A DNA stretch of 64,000 nt from Rheinheimera sp. D18 (GCF_004345025.1 NZ_CP037745.1:434001-498000), one strand, 5' to 3'; shown: positions 21,774 to 30,251, counted from the stretch's first letter. Translations and numbers: made by a program. The notes: generated by a model not told the origin, from the sequence alone.

Positions 21774-21902
21774 CTAACGCTTTGCCGGTACTGGAACTGC
21801 AATGCCACGACCTTTACCAGATGGATTGCCGGTAGTGCTTGGCCAATTGCCGCCATTGCCAGGTTGGTTTGATACTGGGCGAGATGAACCTTGTTTACTC
21901 AT
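21774..21902 (-). CDS. 42-residue Gly/Pro/Ser-rich small protein
   Basis: ATG at 21902 follows TGAGGAAAAAGCA, a good ribosome site; the stop TAG is at 21774-21776. The product is disordered in composition: it starts MSKQGSSRPVS, has GNGGNWPSTTGNPSGKGRG in the middle and ends basic (VPAKR). The strong ribosome site, the low-complexity but not random composition, and the position 43 bases in front of the HicA-like gene on the same strand support a real gene. Function unknown; an antitoxin, a decoy or a regulator of the operon are open possibilities. Confidence 0.6.
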   Translation of the reverse strand: MSKQGSSRPVSNQPGNGGNWPSTTGNPSGKGRGIAVPVPAKR

Positions 21903-22050
21903 TGCTTTTTCCTCAGTTAAGCCCTGAATTGGGCATAACCAAAAATACAATCTTGCTTACTAGATTACGGCAGTGTAGTTGGCGGGATTTTTTTAAATTT
22001 CACAAGTCATTGAATTTTATATTAAAAGAAGTTAATGCAAATAGGCGGTA

Positions 22051-22611
22051 GTGTTAGTGAATTTACATTGCACCAAAAAGCTTTTTGAACAACTGAGCAT
22101 TTCACGTTTTGAGGCGGGCGAAACGAGTGCCTCGACCCAGGCGAATCCTTTGCTTAATTGGCATGCCAATATAGTTACCATTCAGCGTAAACAAAACTTG
22201 GTGTTTATAAACGATGCTACCCGGTACGCGGTGTTTATACCCTGTGTGATCAAAAGTGATCTGAACCGCTTACCCATTCTGTTTCAAGACGTTTTCATAA
22301 ACAGTCTGATGAAAGCTGGATTGTCGAGTGAGCTTGTGGAAAAGGCCGCGCTATATTTACACGATTCGGAAGTGAGTCTGGATACAGAGTGCAGTCGCTC
22401 AGTACAAGGAACAATGAGGTTAATGGTCAGTGATGTAGAGATAACACTCGATTACAGAGGCCAGAAGATCAGTGATTTACTGCCATATTCAACATCAGTA
22501 ATGCTATCTGACCGTCCATGCACAATCAAAGGTGTAAAGGGTGCTATTTGGCCAATCAGAGAAAAGGACAATTTACTAAGAGGCCTTCCAAGCATACAGG
22601 CGGTTGAATGA
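22051..22611 (+). CDS. DUF6933-like protein
   Basis: GTG at 22051 with AGGCGG close upstream (a second GTG two codons later is also possible). The 186 residues begin with LHCTKKLFEQL, then NPLLNWHANIVTIQRKQ and VFINDATRYAVFIP. This order (CTKKL, NPL.WHAN, N..TRY) is characteristic of the DUF6933 family as I recall it; biochemical function is unknown. Its stop overlaps the start of the nuclease-like gene by 4 bases, so the two form an operon and possibly a two-protein system. It is divergent to the HicA/ankyrin operon, 148 bases away. Confidence 0.7.
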   Translation: MLVNLHCTKKLFEQLSISRFEAGETSASTQANPLLNWHANIVTIQRKQNLVFINDATRYAVFIPCVIKSDLNRLPILFQDVFINSLMKAGLSSELVEKAALYLHDSEVSLDTECSRSVQGTMRLMVSDVEITLDYRGQKISDLLPYSTSVMLSDRPCTIKGVKGAIWPIREKDNLLRGLPSIQAVE

Positions 22612-23201
22612 GCATAATAAATAGCATTGATGATGAGTTGCTAAACTCCGACCTGAAGCTTGACGGAAAACTACTAGATTTTCTGTCATGGGCTTATTCA
22701 GATTTATGCGACGACGTTAATAAAGGTATTTTTGCTGAGTGGTTGGTAGCAAAAATTTTAGGTATAAAAAGTCCCAGACGCTATTTATGGGCAAATAGTG
22801 ATTTGGAAACAAGTAGCGGTGTTCGAATCGAAGTTAAAGCCAGCGCATATTGGCAGTCCTGGAAGGCACTTAATCCCGATGGGAGCCTAAAAGACTTATC
22901 AAAAGTCATCATCCAACCTGACAATAAAATTAGGTTTGGTGGATTAGTAGCAAGAGATACGATTGATAACAGCAAACAAGAATTTGGCTCATTGAAGTCC
23001 GATTATTACTGTTTCTGTTTTCACACTGAAAAGAACTACAAAGCATGGAATGCAATGGATATTTCAAAGTGGGAGTTTTATCTCGTAGCTGCTGAAGATA
23101 TCAAGACAAAGAGCGTTAGTTTGAAGTGGCTCAGAGAAAACGGATATGGTTCTTATTCACCAGCGCAATTACGCAGTCATTGGGACACCCTGCAATCTTA
23201 G
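22608..23201 (+). CDS. Putative PD-(D/E)XK-fold nuclease
   Basis: A soluble protein of 197 residues. The segment GIFAEWLVAKILGI (with Glu) followed about 45 residues later by SSGVRIEVKASAYWQSW gives the E...(x)n...ExK core of the restriction-endonuclease fold, with metal ligands at RIEVK. The rest (for example YYCFCFHTEK and KWEFYLVAAED) fits the later strands of such folds. It may be a restriction-like effector. It overlaps the DUF6933-like gene by 4 bases. Confidence 0.65.
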   Translation: MSIINSIDDELLNSDLKLDGKLLDFLSWAYSDLCDDVNKGIFAEWLVAKILGIKSPRRYLWANSDLETSSGVRIEVKASAYWQSWKALNPDGSLKDLSKVIIQPDNKIRFGGLVARDTIDNSKQEFGSLKSDYYCFCFHTEKNYKAWNAMDISKWEFYLVAAEDIKTKSVSLKWLRENGYGSYSPAQLRSHWDTLQS

Positions 23202-23435
23202 TAAGATTAATACACAGCACTACCTAAAGTTGCAATCATGTAAACTTTAACTAATATAGTGACAGCCTGCACAAAATTAACTAAGTTAGATACGCGAGAA
23301 GAACTTTGTCTCTAAGTCAGTGCAAATTCTGCACTTTAATGAGTATTAAAGTGCAAAATATTAAGCTAATCATGGCTAACGTCTATTGGAACTGGAGAAG
23401 TCCACACAGCGTGAGCAGTTAGTTCAATTTGTAGA
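23202..23435. other. Intergenic region upstream of abiH
   Basis: There is no gene. It contains the palindrome at 23330-23355 and, just before it, GTGCAAATTCTGCAC (23319-23333), so three GTGCA half-sites lie within 37 bases. Otherwise it is AT-rich and featureless. Confidence 0.5.
23330..23355. promoter_or_regulatory. 26-bp palindrome, operator candidate (copy 2)
   Basis: TGCACTTTAAT-GAGT-ATTAAAGTGCA, identical in both arms to the site at 17789-17814. An extra half-site (GTGCA at 23319-23323) lies directly upstream. It is about 90 bases before the AbiH start. Confidence 0.7.
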
Positions 23436-23447
23436 TTGGATCTGGTA

Positions 23448-24377
23448 GTGAATAGAAAACTATACATAATCGGGAATGGTTTTGATTTATGGCATGGGTT
23501 GCCAACGAGCTATGGGCACTTTTCTGAATATGCATACAGTTTGCTCTCTGAAATTGAGAATTATTATGCTCTGGATTTTAATCAGTACAACCCTTGGCAT
23601 GATTTCGAAAATGCACTTGGTGATTTCGACTCAGATACTTTTTTAGATAATTATAATGAGATAGATGCCAGTGCAGATGACTTTAGACCTAGCTTTGTCT
23701 ATGGTCTGGAAGATGAATTGACTGAACAAACCAACACACATGTTGATGCTATTCGGGACACTTTTTCTGAATGGATCAATCAGATTGATGTTAGCAAAGC
23801 TGTTGTGAAATTGACATTTCCCGAACATTCATTGTTTTTATCGTTTAATTACACATCGACTTTGCAGACCGTTTACGGAGTCGATAGCAATTGTATATTG
23901 CATATTCATGGCAATTCAGAGAACAACGATGAACTTATTTTTGGCCATGGTGAAGACATTCATGAGATCCATGCGTTTGACGAAGATGGTGAGCCAACTG
24001 GTGACATGTTTTCGGATGCTAGAGAAAACGCTAGATACCCACTTTATGCTCTTAAGAAGCCTGTAGATGATGTCCTCGCCAGGCACGAGGGTTACTTTGA
24101 TAAGCTCCGTGATATTGGAGACGTAATTGTTATTGGGCACTCAATGAATAAAATCGATCATCCATATTTCAGAAGGATCAACCAAGTTGCTTCTGATGCT
24201 ACGTGGACAGTGGTCTATTACTCTGATGTGCAAGAAAGTGATTTTATTCAAAGTTTAATTGACTGCGGCGTAAAACCTGAGCGCATTCAATGTTATGACT
24301 ACGATATTTGGGCTTCCCGAATTGCAATTGATGTCGAAAGTGCTGACAAGCCAAAAAAGTACTTTAATGCTTGGTAA
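23448..24377 (+). CDS. abiH: AbiH-family abortive-infection protein
   Basis: Start GTG at 23448 (VNRKLYIIGNGFD) is preferred because AbiH proteins begin a few residues before IIGNGFD; TTG at 23436 is an alternative. The landmarks are NGFDLWHGLPTSYGHF at the start, the central ILHIHGN..LIFGHGED and the C-terminal IVIGHSMNKIDHPYF. These match the AbiH family. Lactococcal AbiH blocks phage growth by abortive infection, but its molecular target is unknown. It is a single-gene unit behind the 26-bp palindrome in the defence island. About 309 residues is a usual length. Confidence 0.85.
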   Translation: MNRKLYIIGNGFDLWHGLPTSYGHFSEYAYSLLSEIENYYALDFNQYNPWHDFENALGDFDSDTFLDNYNEIDASADDFRPSFVYGLEDELTEQTNTHVDAIRDTFSEWINQIDVSKAVVKLTFPEHSLFLSFNYTSTLQTVYGVDSNCILHIHGNSENNDELIFGHGEDIHEIHAFDEDGEPTGDMFSDARENARYPLYALKKPVDDVLARHEGYFDKLRDIGDVIVIGHSMNKIDHPYFRRINQVASDATWTVVYYSDVQESDFIQSLIDCGVKPERIQCYDYDIWASRIAIDVESADKPKKYFNAW

Positions 24378-24466
24378 CGTGCAAAAAGTGATATGTAATC
24401 ATGAGTTTCTTAGCTAAGTCGCGTTTGAGAAACTGGCGACGATTCAGTTTATACAAGGAAGTAAAA

Positions 24467-24484
24467 ATGGGCATATTCAAATGA
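24467..24484 (+). other. Possible five-codon leader ORF overlapping the next gene
   Basis: AAGGAAGTAAAA is followed by ATG GGC ATA TTC AAA TGA, whose stop overlaps the start ATG of the next gene (ATGA). The best ribosome site of the region belongs to this mini-ORF and not to the long gene, so re-initiation or a frameshift must supply the long product. Confidence 0.4.
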
Positions 24485-25329
24485 TTGAAGTTTTATTCAC
24501 AGTTGACAATAGTGTATGCGACACAGAGCAGTACTCTTCAAATTCTGAGAAATTCAGAGGTAATATCGTTTGTATCGAATGCAAGAGAAAAGCCTGGTTT
24601 ATAAAGGGATATAACACGGAAAAGCTGTCACGCATGGCGTGCTTCGCTGCGCATCACATCGAGGGGTGTTTTGCCTCTACTATACAACTAGTTGCAGACG
24701 ATGTGGAATCCGAAGATGGTGCAAATAATGAGATTCAGTCGTCTGACATCTATGTTGATTTAGATAAGTCTAAATCACAATCCTTATATGTTGCCGAAGA
24801 TAACGATAAGCACGGCACAGAAGAGTCACAAAGAACATCTCCACAGAAACAGAAAGCTATAGGCAACACAGGAAATTTTCCGTTAAATAAGTCATTAAGG
24901 CAATTATTAACGAACCTATGTACGAACAAAGAATACCTTAATCAAGAAAGAGACATAAAAGTTGTAGCTGACTCTGGCAGAGTAGTTATCGAAGGGCAAC
25001 TGATGGACAAGGCTATTCATTTCGACGAGATCAGCCAGAATCACTCTCAACATACTTGGTTATTTTGGGGAACGATAAACAATATATACTTGCGTAAGAA
25101 TGGGGAGCTTTGGCTTAATTCTGGTTCTAGATTTGAGCCTTCAATTATCGTAAGAAAAGCTCTAATTAACGATATAAAGAGAAATTTTAAAATCGAAGAT
25201 TTAACGGAACTCAGTGGTGCTGACGTTTTAGTTATTGGTCCTCTTGGATTTGACGGCAAACAAGCACTGATTAGACCATCGTTCACAAAGTATATGACTT
25301 TTCGTCGCCATAGAATAAAAACACTATAA
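24481..25329 (+). CDS. Hypothetical protein with CoiA-like Cys/His N-terminal motif
   Basis: A protein of 282 residues. Near the N-terminus VCIECKRKAWFIK and, about 20 residues later, RMACFAAHHIEGC supply C-x2-C and C/H-H-C groups spaced like the zinc-finger start of CoiA-type competence nucleases. A low-complexity acidic linker (about residues 80-130) follows, then a C-terminal domain with strands around DIKVVADSGRVVIEGQL and LFWGTINNIYLRK. No catalytic core was recognised. It stands alone between abiH and the convergent Gabija genes. It could be a nucleic-acid-binding defence protein; this is inference from the zinc motif and the setting. Confidence 0.55.
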   Translation: MIEVLFTVDNSVCDTEQYSSNSEKFRGNIVCIECKRKAWFIKGYNTEKLSRMACFAAHHIEGCFASTIQLVADDVESEDGANNEIQSSDIYVDLDKSKSQSLYVAEDNDKHGTEESQRTSPQKQKAIGNTGNFPLNKSLRQLLTNLCTNKEYLNQERDIKVVADSGRVVIEGQLMDKAIHFDEISQNHSQHTWLFWGTINNIYLRKNGELWLNSGSRFEPSIIVRKALINDIKRNFKIEDLTELSGADVLVIGPLGFDGKQALIRPSFTKYMTFRRHRIKTL

Positions 25330-25389
25330 AGTCCAAGGCACTCTATTGGATGGAAATTAGGTTTAGGTGCAGAAAAATTTGACTCAAAT

Positions 25390-25424
25390 CTAACAGTTGC
25401 CAGTGAAAAACTGGCAACTGTTAG
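25390..25424. terminator. Bidirectional hairpin between convergent genes
   Basis: A perfect 15-bp stem (25390-25404 with 25410-25424) has loop GAAAA. A second small hairpin (TAGCTCA/TGAGCTA) follows at once. They lie between the zinc-motif gene (+) and gajB (-). The T-tract is poor, but the stem is very stable. Confidence 0.7.
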
Positions 25425-25481
25425 CTCAAGTCTGAGCTAGTAAAGATTAATAACAACCCCCCCCTCATATGGCTTTCCTTA

Positions 25482-27281
25482 CTAAATAGGCTTTTGGCTA
25501 TAGAAGAATACACAACTGTTCAGTACTTCAGTTGGTGTGTACATATTGTATCGCCCTCTACTACGGCCAGTCTCCGAAAATAGATAAAGATTTTTTCTCG
25601 CTCTTGAGCCAATGACATAAAGTAATTTCTTTGCTGAGTCGCTGCCATCTGGATCATTAAAATGAGGAACCATTCCTTCTAGTAAAGCGTAAGAAATAAC
25701 AACATCAAATTCAGCACCTTTAACGCCATGAATAGTTGAGACAGTTATGCCCGTTCTATTTTGAAAAACTTTTCTAAAAAAATTTATATCTCTTATACCA
25801 GTAATACCTTCTTTCTCTAACCTTTCAATTCTCGAGGTTGAACTATCAAAAAATGCGTCAAAGTGTTCGTTTAGTTGCTTGAAAAAGATCAATTCAATTC
25901 CAAGATGATCTAATAATTCAATGAAAAATCTCTTCAGAAAATTTAGTCCATCTTGCTCTATAGGTTGAATTGAGTTGCATAGCCTCAGTAATTCTCTTGA
26001 TGAAAGCTTTGGCAAATAAATCCCAATATCATTAAAATCTTTGATAATCTCTGCGGCCCACCGCAATCGACGAACATAATTCTCCGGTGATGGAAGTGTT
26101 AAAGCTAGTTTCGAAACTTTGTACCAATAATTCTCGATATCTCTCGCGAATGGCACCATTCCTGGACCGTCAAATGACTGTTCAGGCATATTCACTACTA
26201 ACTGTCTTGTCATTGACGCTAGATGAACCCATTGAGGAGCAACTACACAAATTTCATCTGGCTTAATATTGAGAATATCTATATTAAATCGGATTATTTT
26301 AATTATTTCATGCACTAGAGAATCGCGATGAATTAAATCGTCGTAGCAAATTATACTAGGGTATGATCTGTCCTTGCCTGCGGCGACTATATTAGTCTTA
26401 TACAAGTTATAGTTATTAAAATATTTAATTATATTTTCAGATGACCTAAAATTTTCTGTAAGTGCAAAATTCTTTATCGACAAATTTGTTATATTGATCA
26501 GTTCGGGGAGTAGAATAGGGTAACCACCTAAAGAACCGAAAATCGCCTGATTTGGATCTCCAACCATAAATAATCTGGTGTTACCGTTGCCAGCCTTTAA
26601 AATTCCAGCAAGTATTCCATATTGAATTTTTTTAGTATCTTGGTATTCATCCACCAGTATTACTGAGAAAAGTAAAGATAAAGTAAGATTAATTTCAGGA
26701 TTTTCTTTACATAGCGATCTTGCGGACCAAAGAAGAAGCTCAAAATCAATTTGTTTTTGCATTGCTAATTGATTGAAGTATTCTCTAAGTATTTCATGGA
26801 TGAATGCATGTTTTTTGTTGTCAGGGCAAATTAAATGATAGCCATTATCATTAACATAATAATCGCAATCATAATGTGTAATCTTGTCCTTTTGGTAAGG
26901 TTTGCAAAGTGATTCTAATAATTTTTCTTTTTCATGAGAGTCGATTATTCTGAATCCAGATGCAATGCTTTCCTCATAAATATGGTATGGCTTGACTATC
27001 CACTCAAGACAGAAAGAATGGATAGTTCCAATCCAAAGTTGCTCCGTTCTAATTCCTAATGACTCTACTCTTTCTTTTATTTCGTCAGCAGCCCTATTCG
27101 TATATGTTATTGCTATTACAAACTTCCTCCTTGATTGAATCATAGATAGTTCATAAGCAATTTTATAAGTCAAAGTGCGGGTTTTGCCGCTGCCAGGGCA
27201 GGCAACTAGGAATACGCTCTCTGGATGGAGAACTGCAGCAGTTTGCTCCGGCGTTAACTCAGTAGGCTGCCAAGTGAACAT
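25482..27281 (-). CDS. gajB: Gabija protein GajB, UvrD/PcrA-like helicase
   Basis: Superfamily 1 helicase partner of GajA. It has the Q-motif LTPEQTAAVLHP, Walker A ACPGSGKTRT (residues 27-36), motif Ia AITYTNRAADEIKERV, motif II VDEYQDT (about residue 210), motif III GDPNQAIFG and a C-terminal motif V STIHGVKGAEFDVV. At 599 residues it is somewhat longer than the Bacillus cereus GajB. ATG overlaps the gajA stop by one base (TAATG), the usual tight coupling. In Gabija, GajB is thought to sense free DNA ends or nucleotide depletion and to work with GajA against phage. Confidence 0.88.
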   Translation of the reverse strand: MFTWQPTELTPEQTAAVLHPESVFLVACPGSGKTRTLTYKIAYELSMIQSRRKFVIAITYTNRAADEIKERVESLGIRTEQLWIGTIHSFCLEWIVKPYHIYEESIASGFRIIDSHEKEKLLESLCKPYQKDKITHYDCDYYVNDNGYHLICPDNKKHAFIHEILREYFNQLAMQKQIDFELLLWSARSLCKENPEINLTLSLLFSVILVDEYQDTKKIQYGILAGILKAGNGNTRLFMVGDPNQAIFGSLGGYPILLPELINITNLSIKNFALTENFRSSENIIKYFNNYNLYKTNIVAAGKDRSYPSIICYDDLIHRDSLVHEIIKIIRFNIDILNIKPDEICVVAPQWVHLASMTRQLVVNMPEQSFDGPGMVPFARDIENYWYKVSKLALTLPSPENYVRRLRWAAEIIKDFNDIGIYLPKLSSRELLRLCNSIQPIEQDGLNFLKRFFIELLDHLGIELIFFKQLNEHFDAFFDSSTSRIERLEKEGITGIRDINFFRKVFQNRTGITVSTIHGVKGAEFDVVISYALLEGMVPHFNDPDGSDSAKKLLYVIGSRARKNLYLFSETGRSRGRYNMYTPTEVLNSCVFFYSQKPI

Positions 27282-29419
27282 TACGTCACGTCCTGCAATA
27301 AGTTGTGGACTTGGTCATTTGGCAGTAACAGCTGAATAGATATTTTTAAGTTTTGTAAGTTGAGATTTCCGGACAAATAACTATCTAAAAGGTCTTCTGC
27401 AGCAATTTTGGAACCTTTATCAATATTGCCATTTGTAAATGCACTAATAAGCCGATGTCTATAAATACTATTGATGAGTGCAATACCAAGCTCTTTTTTA
27501 GCGGTGAAAATGGCTTCGTAAATATATTTTGGAATTATCGTATCCGTTGTAACATGTTTTCCTAATAGAATTGCAAACCAGCCTTTGCCGCAGTTAGAAG
27601 CCATAGTAAGCACTCTTTTACCATAGTCACTAATTACTCCTGACGTGAGTTCCGTCTTTGCCAGTGATATCGTTTTTGGGTCAACATAGACCTGATCTAC
27701 TACGTTAGAAACAACGACTCCGTTACCTGATTTTATGAAGTCCACTTCAAATGTGTGTTCTGCATAATGGACAGATAACCAAATATTATTAAGGGTATAT
27801 GAATCCAGATCCGATTTTCGAAGTTTTCCTGATGCTTCAGATGATGCACACTTTTTCTTAAATTCGCTGATCACTGGGGTGTCTAAAGGTTCTGGTATGG
27901 TGTTGATGAAAGATGAATCAAGATCAGTAATTATGGCACAGTTTTTTCTAATTCTTGTGTCGTGAAAAAGCTGGGCAACATTTTTGAATCCGGTGCTACG
28001 AATATTAATAAGGCTTATACCAAGTTCATCTAGACTAAGCCCTAGTACTTTTTTGAAAAGAATAGGTATAAGTATTTCTTCCGCATCACCTTCAATTAGC
28101 ACAACGCTTTTAGCGAAGAGAAGATTGTTACGTACAGCGTCTAAGTAACGTTGAATACGTTCAATTTCGTTAGGTGATAAGTCTGTACTAGGTTGAAATG
28201 CTTCAGATACGCCATCAGAAAAACCAATTACGTTGATATTTTCAACATTACTCACTTCAGATATATGAGTAGAATGAGTTGAGTAAATAATCTGTGTATC
28301 AATGTAATTGAGCTTGTCGAAGAGACTTTTCTGGATATGAGTATGGATATGAGCCTCTGGCTCCTCTATCAGTAAAAAGTTTGCTATTGAATTCTTTTCT
28401 TTCTGATATTTGAATTCCAGTAATTTTAATGTAAGAAAAATGAGATTAGCACCACCTAGACTCAATTCATGAATGGCGCCTTCATAGCTCTCGTCTGACT
28501 CTCCTATAAATAACTTTAACGACTGAAATAATTTATCTGCCTCTTCAGGCAAATCAGAACGAATTGATAGTGAGTTTGGAGCGTATGTTTCACCTACAGT
28601 ATCTTTTATAGTATTTTTTATATCTACTCTAATTGTCTGAACATCGTCTAGTTTCTCTATGGACTGATTAAGTTCTTGTACCTTAGTAACAATAGGAAGC
28701 ATAACTGCGTTCGGTATTTCTCCACTTTTACTCTTTAGCAGTTTTAGCAGAGGGTTCGTTCTGTTGTTATGGAACTCTGCAACAACATCTCTTAGGGCTT
28801 GGACAAATGAAAGTGATATTTCTTTACTGACAGATAGAAAAGTTGGTAAACGTGCTCCAATAGTCGGCGAATCTATCTCGTTGTTGAAAATACATTTTTC
28901 AAAGTCACCTACCAATGATTTATAAATAACTTCATTAGTAAAATCTGCTGTGCTTCTTCCTGTAAAAAGCGTTTCATAATCATCTATTGTTATTTGTTCT
29001 CGGATAGCGTTCATTCCAACAGTATCAAGAGCTTTTAAAGCGGAAAATTTTAAGCGAACATCCTTTTTCGGTCTAAAAATCAGATTATAAGTAGCTTTTT
29101 TGACAACTGGTGTTTGAAGTTGTGCCGTGCCGTGCAAAAACAAAGCCTGTATTGCCTCGTCTGGTCCAATATCACTGAACTCAGCGCTGATAACAATCCA
29201 GTGGCCTCGCCAGTCCCCTATTTTTCTATTGAAATCTTGTTCCTCTAACTTAAATGCTAAACGGAGCATGTTATCGTCAAGTAGCAGCCGTATTGCTCTA
29301 AACGCGTTAGATTTCCCTGAACCATTTTCGCCAATAATCGTGTTCACGCCTTTATTAAATAGAAAACTCGTTCTGGCGAAATTACGATAGTTTACAAGCG
29401 ACAGTTTTGATATGTACAT
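27281..29419 (-). CDS. gajA: Gabija protein GajA, OLD-family ATPase/TOPRIM nuclease
   Basis: N-terminal ABC-type ATPase: Walker A GENGSGKS at residues 30-37, signature-like ELSLGGANL and Walker B LLIEEPEAH near 345. It is followed by a TOPRIM domain with VLIEGDAEEILIP near 440 (metal-binding Glu) and TDLDSSF near 498 (DxD). This ATPase-TOPRIM order next to a UvrD-like helicase is the definition of the Gabija system. GajA is a nicking endonuclease that is held back by ATP and fires when nucleotides are depleted by phage. At 712 residues it is longer than the B. cereus protein (about 578) because of an extended C-terminus of roughly 130 residues. A class 2 OLD nuclease outside Gabija is the alternative. 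Confidence 0.88.
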   Translation of the reverse strand: MYISKLSLVNYRNFARTSFLFNKGVNTIIGENGSGKSNAFRAIRLLLDDNMLRLAFKLEEQDFNRKIGDWRGHWIVISAEFSDIGPDEAIQALFLHGTAQLQTPVVKKATYNLIFRPKKDVRLKFSALKALDTVGMNAIREQITIDDYETLFTGRSTADFTNEVIYKSLVGDFEKCIFNNEIDSPTIGARLPTFLSVSKEISLSFVQALRDVVAEFHNNRTNPLLKLLKSKSGEIPNAVMLPIVTKVQELNQSIEKLDDVQTIRVDIKNTIKDTVGETYAPNSLSIRSDLPEEADKLFQSLKLFIGESDESYEGAIHELSLGGANLIFLTLKLLEFKYQKEKNSIANFLLIEEPEAHIHTHIQKSLFDKLNYIDTQIIYSTHSTHISEVSNVENINVIGFSDGVSEAFQPSTDLSPNEIERIQRYLDAVRNNLLFAKSVVLIEGDAEEILIPILFKKVLGLSLDELGISLINIRSTGFKNVAQLFHDTRIRKNCAIITDLDSSFINTIPEPLDTPVISEFKKKCASSEASGKLRKSDLDSYTLNNIWLSVHYAEHTFEVDFIKSGNGVVVSNVVDQVYVDPKTISLAKTELTSGVISDYGKRVLTMASNCGKGWFAILLGKHVTTDTIIPKYIYEAIFTAKKELGIALINSIYRHRLISAFTNGNIDKGSKIAAEDLLDSYLSGNLNLQNLKISIQLLLPNDQVHNLLQDVT

Positions 29420-29463
29420 GTTGTAAATTCATCCTTGCAATAATAACAATTTCAGTTGTGGCC

Positions 29464-29894
29464 CTATATACAGCCTCTTCGTTTGTAGCTGCCTTCCCAA
29501 GCTATATATCTACGCTCCCAAAGCTTTGCCGCCAACTCCTCGCGTTCCCACTTCTTTTCAATTTCTTTCTTATCGGGCAATTTGACACCTGACAGCTGTT
29601 GGCTGAACATGCGTGGGATCACATGGCTATAGTGGCGCTCTATCATCTCTATACTCGTACCACACTGACGAGCTAGCACATCAATAGTCACTTTTTGGGC
29701 AATAAGTTCCCATGTTATAAACGAGTGGCGTAAAGAGTAAAGTGTTCTTTTGCCATGAGGTGAATTGTCTAGCCCAAGATCTTTCAATGCCACGTAAAAG
29801 TGCGGCCTATTACTTTAGCTTCTTTACCATTTGGTAGCAGGAAAATTTTGTCTTCTGCTTTACGCGGGTACGGGCAGGAAAACGCTTTGCATGC
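29464..29894 (-). pseudogene. Integrase remnant (tyrosine recombinase, C-terminal part, frameshifted)
   Basis: The open part (29464-29793) is nearly the same as the C-terminus of the intact integrase at 30784-32061: RTLYSLRHSFITWELIAQ, the HYSHVIPRMFSQQLSG box with the catalytic Tyr, and a similar tail. Upstream, 29795-29894 still encodes a relative of the next segment (KIFLLPNGKEAKVIGRTF) but in another frame. A one-base loss after GRTF explains the break. The N-terminal two thirds are missing. It is not a copy of the neighbouring integrase, since many residues differ, so it records an earlier, related element. Confidence 0.85.
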
Positions 29895-30035
29895 TAGCGA
29901 ACTACTGAAAGAGCGGAAAATATGAGCTTATACACAGCCTGGGTAAAGTGTCGACTGTCAGATTTGACTGCGCTCACTTACTTTAAGGTACAAGCTGCTT
30001 CACCGTAAAATATGGGACATCCGTGTCCACATTAT

Positions 30036-30251
30036 TTATTTGGTATGGCAATTTGGGCTGCAGTAGTAGCAGCCGTCAAATTTATTATTTGGATACTGGC
30101 GATATGCTTCCTTTACAGCTGATTGGCAGGTGTCATGCTCACCAAGGGAAATCTGATTTTCCGCATTAGGTAAATACTGACATGTATTTGCATTGTGAAC
30201 TTCATGCTCGCCTGTTGGTTGAGCGTTTTTATTGACGATGTATCTAGCCAT
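30036..30251 (-). CDS. Small Cys-rich conserved-type protein, 71 residues
   Basis: ATG at 30251 has TAGGAG six bases upstream. The product starts MARYIVNKNAQPTGEHEVHN and ends GCYYCSPNCHTK; together with NTCQYLP and HDTCQSA it has five cysteines and several histidines, likely a small zinc site. Similar short proteins (start ARYxVNKNAQ, end CYYCSPxCH) are known to me from accessory regions. Role unknown. It lies between the two integrase genes and is followed by a stem-loop (30015-30028). Confidence 0.7.
   Translation of the reverse strand: MARYIVNKNAQPTGEHEVHNANTCQYLPNAENQISLGEHDTCQSAVKEAYRQYPNNKFDGCYYCSPNCHTK

Noticed and set aside
25390-25440. CRISPR-like repeated hairpins
   Set aside because: There are only two different hairpins with no regular spacing. 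No CRISPR array or cas gene was seen anywhere in the window.
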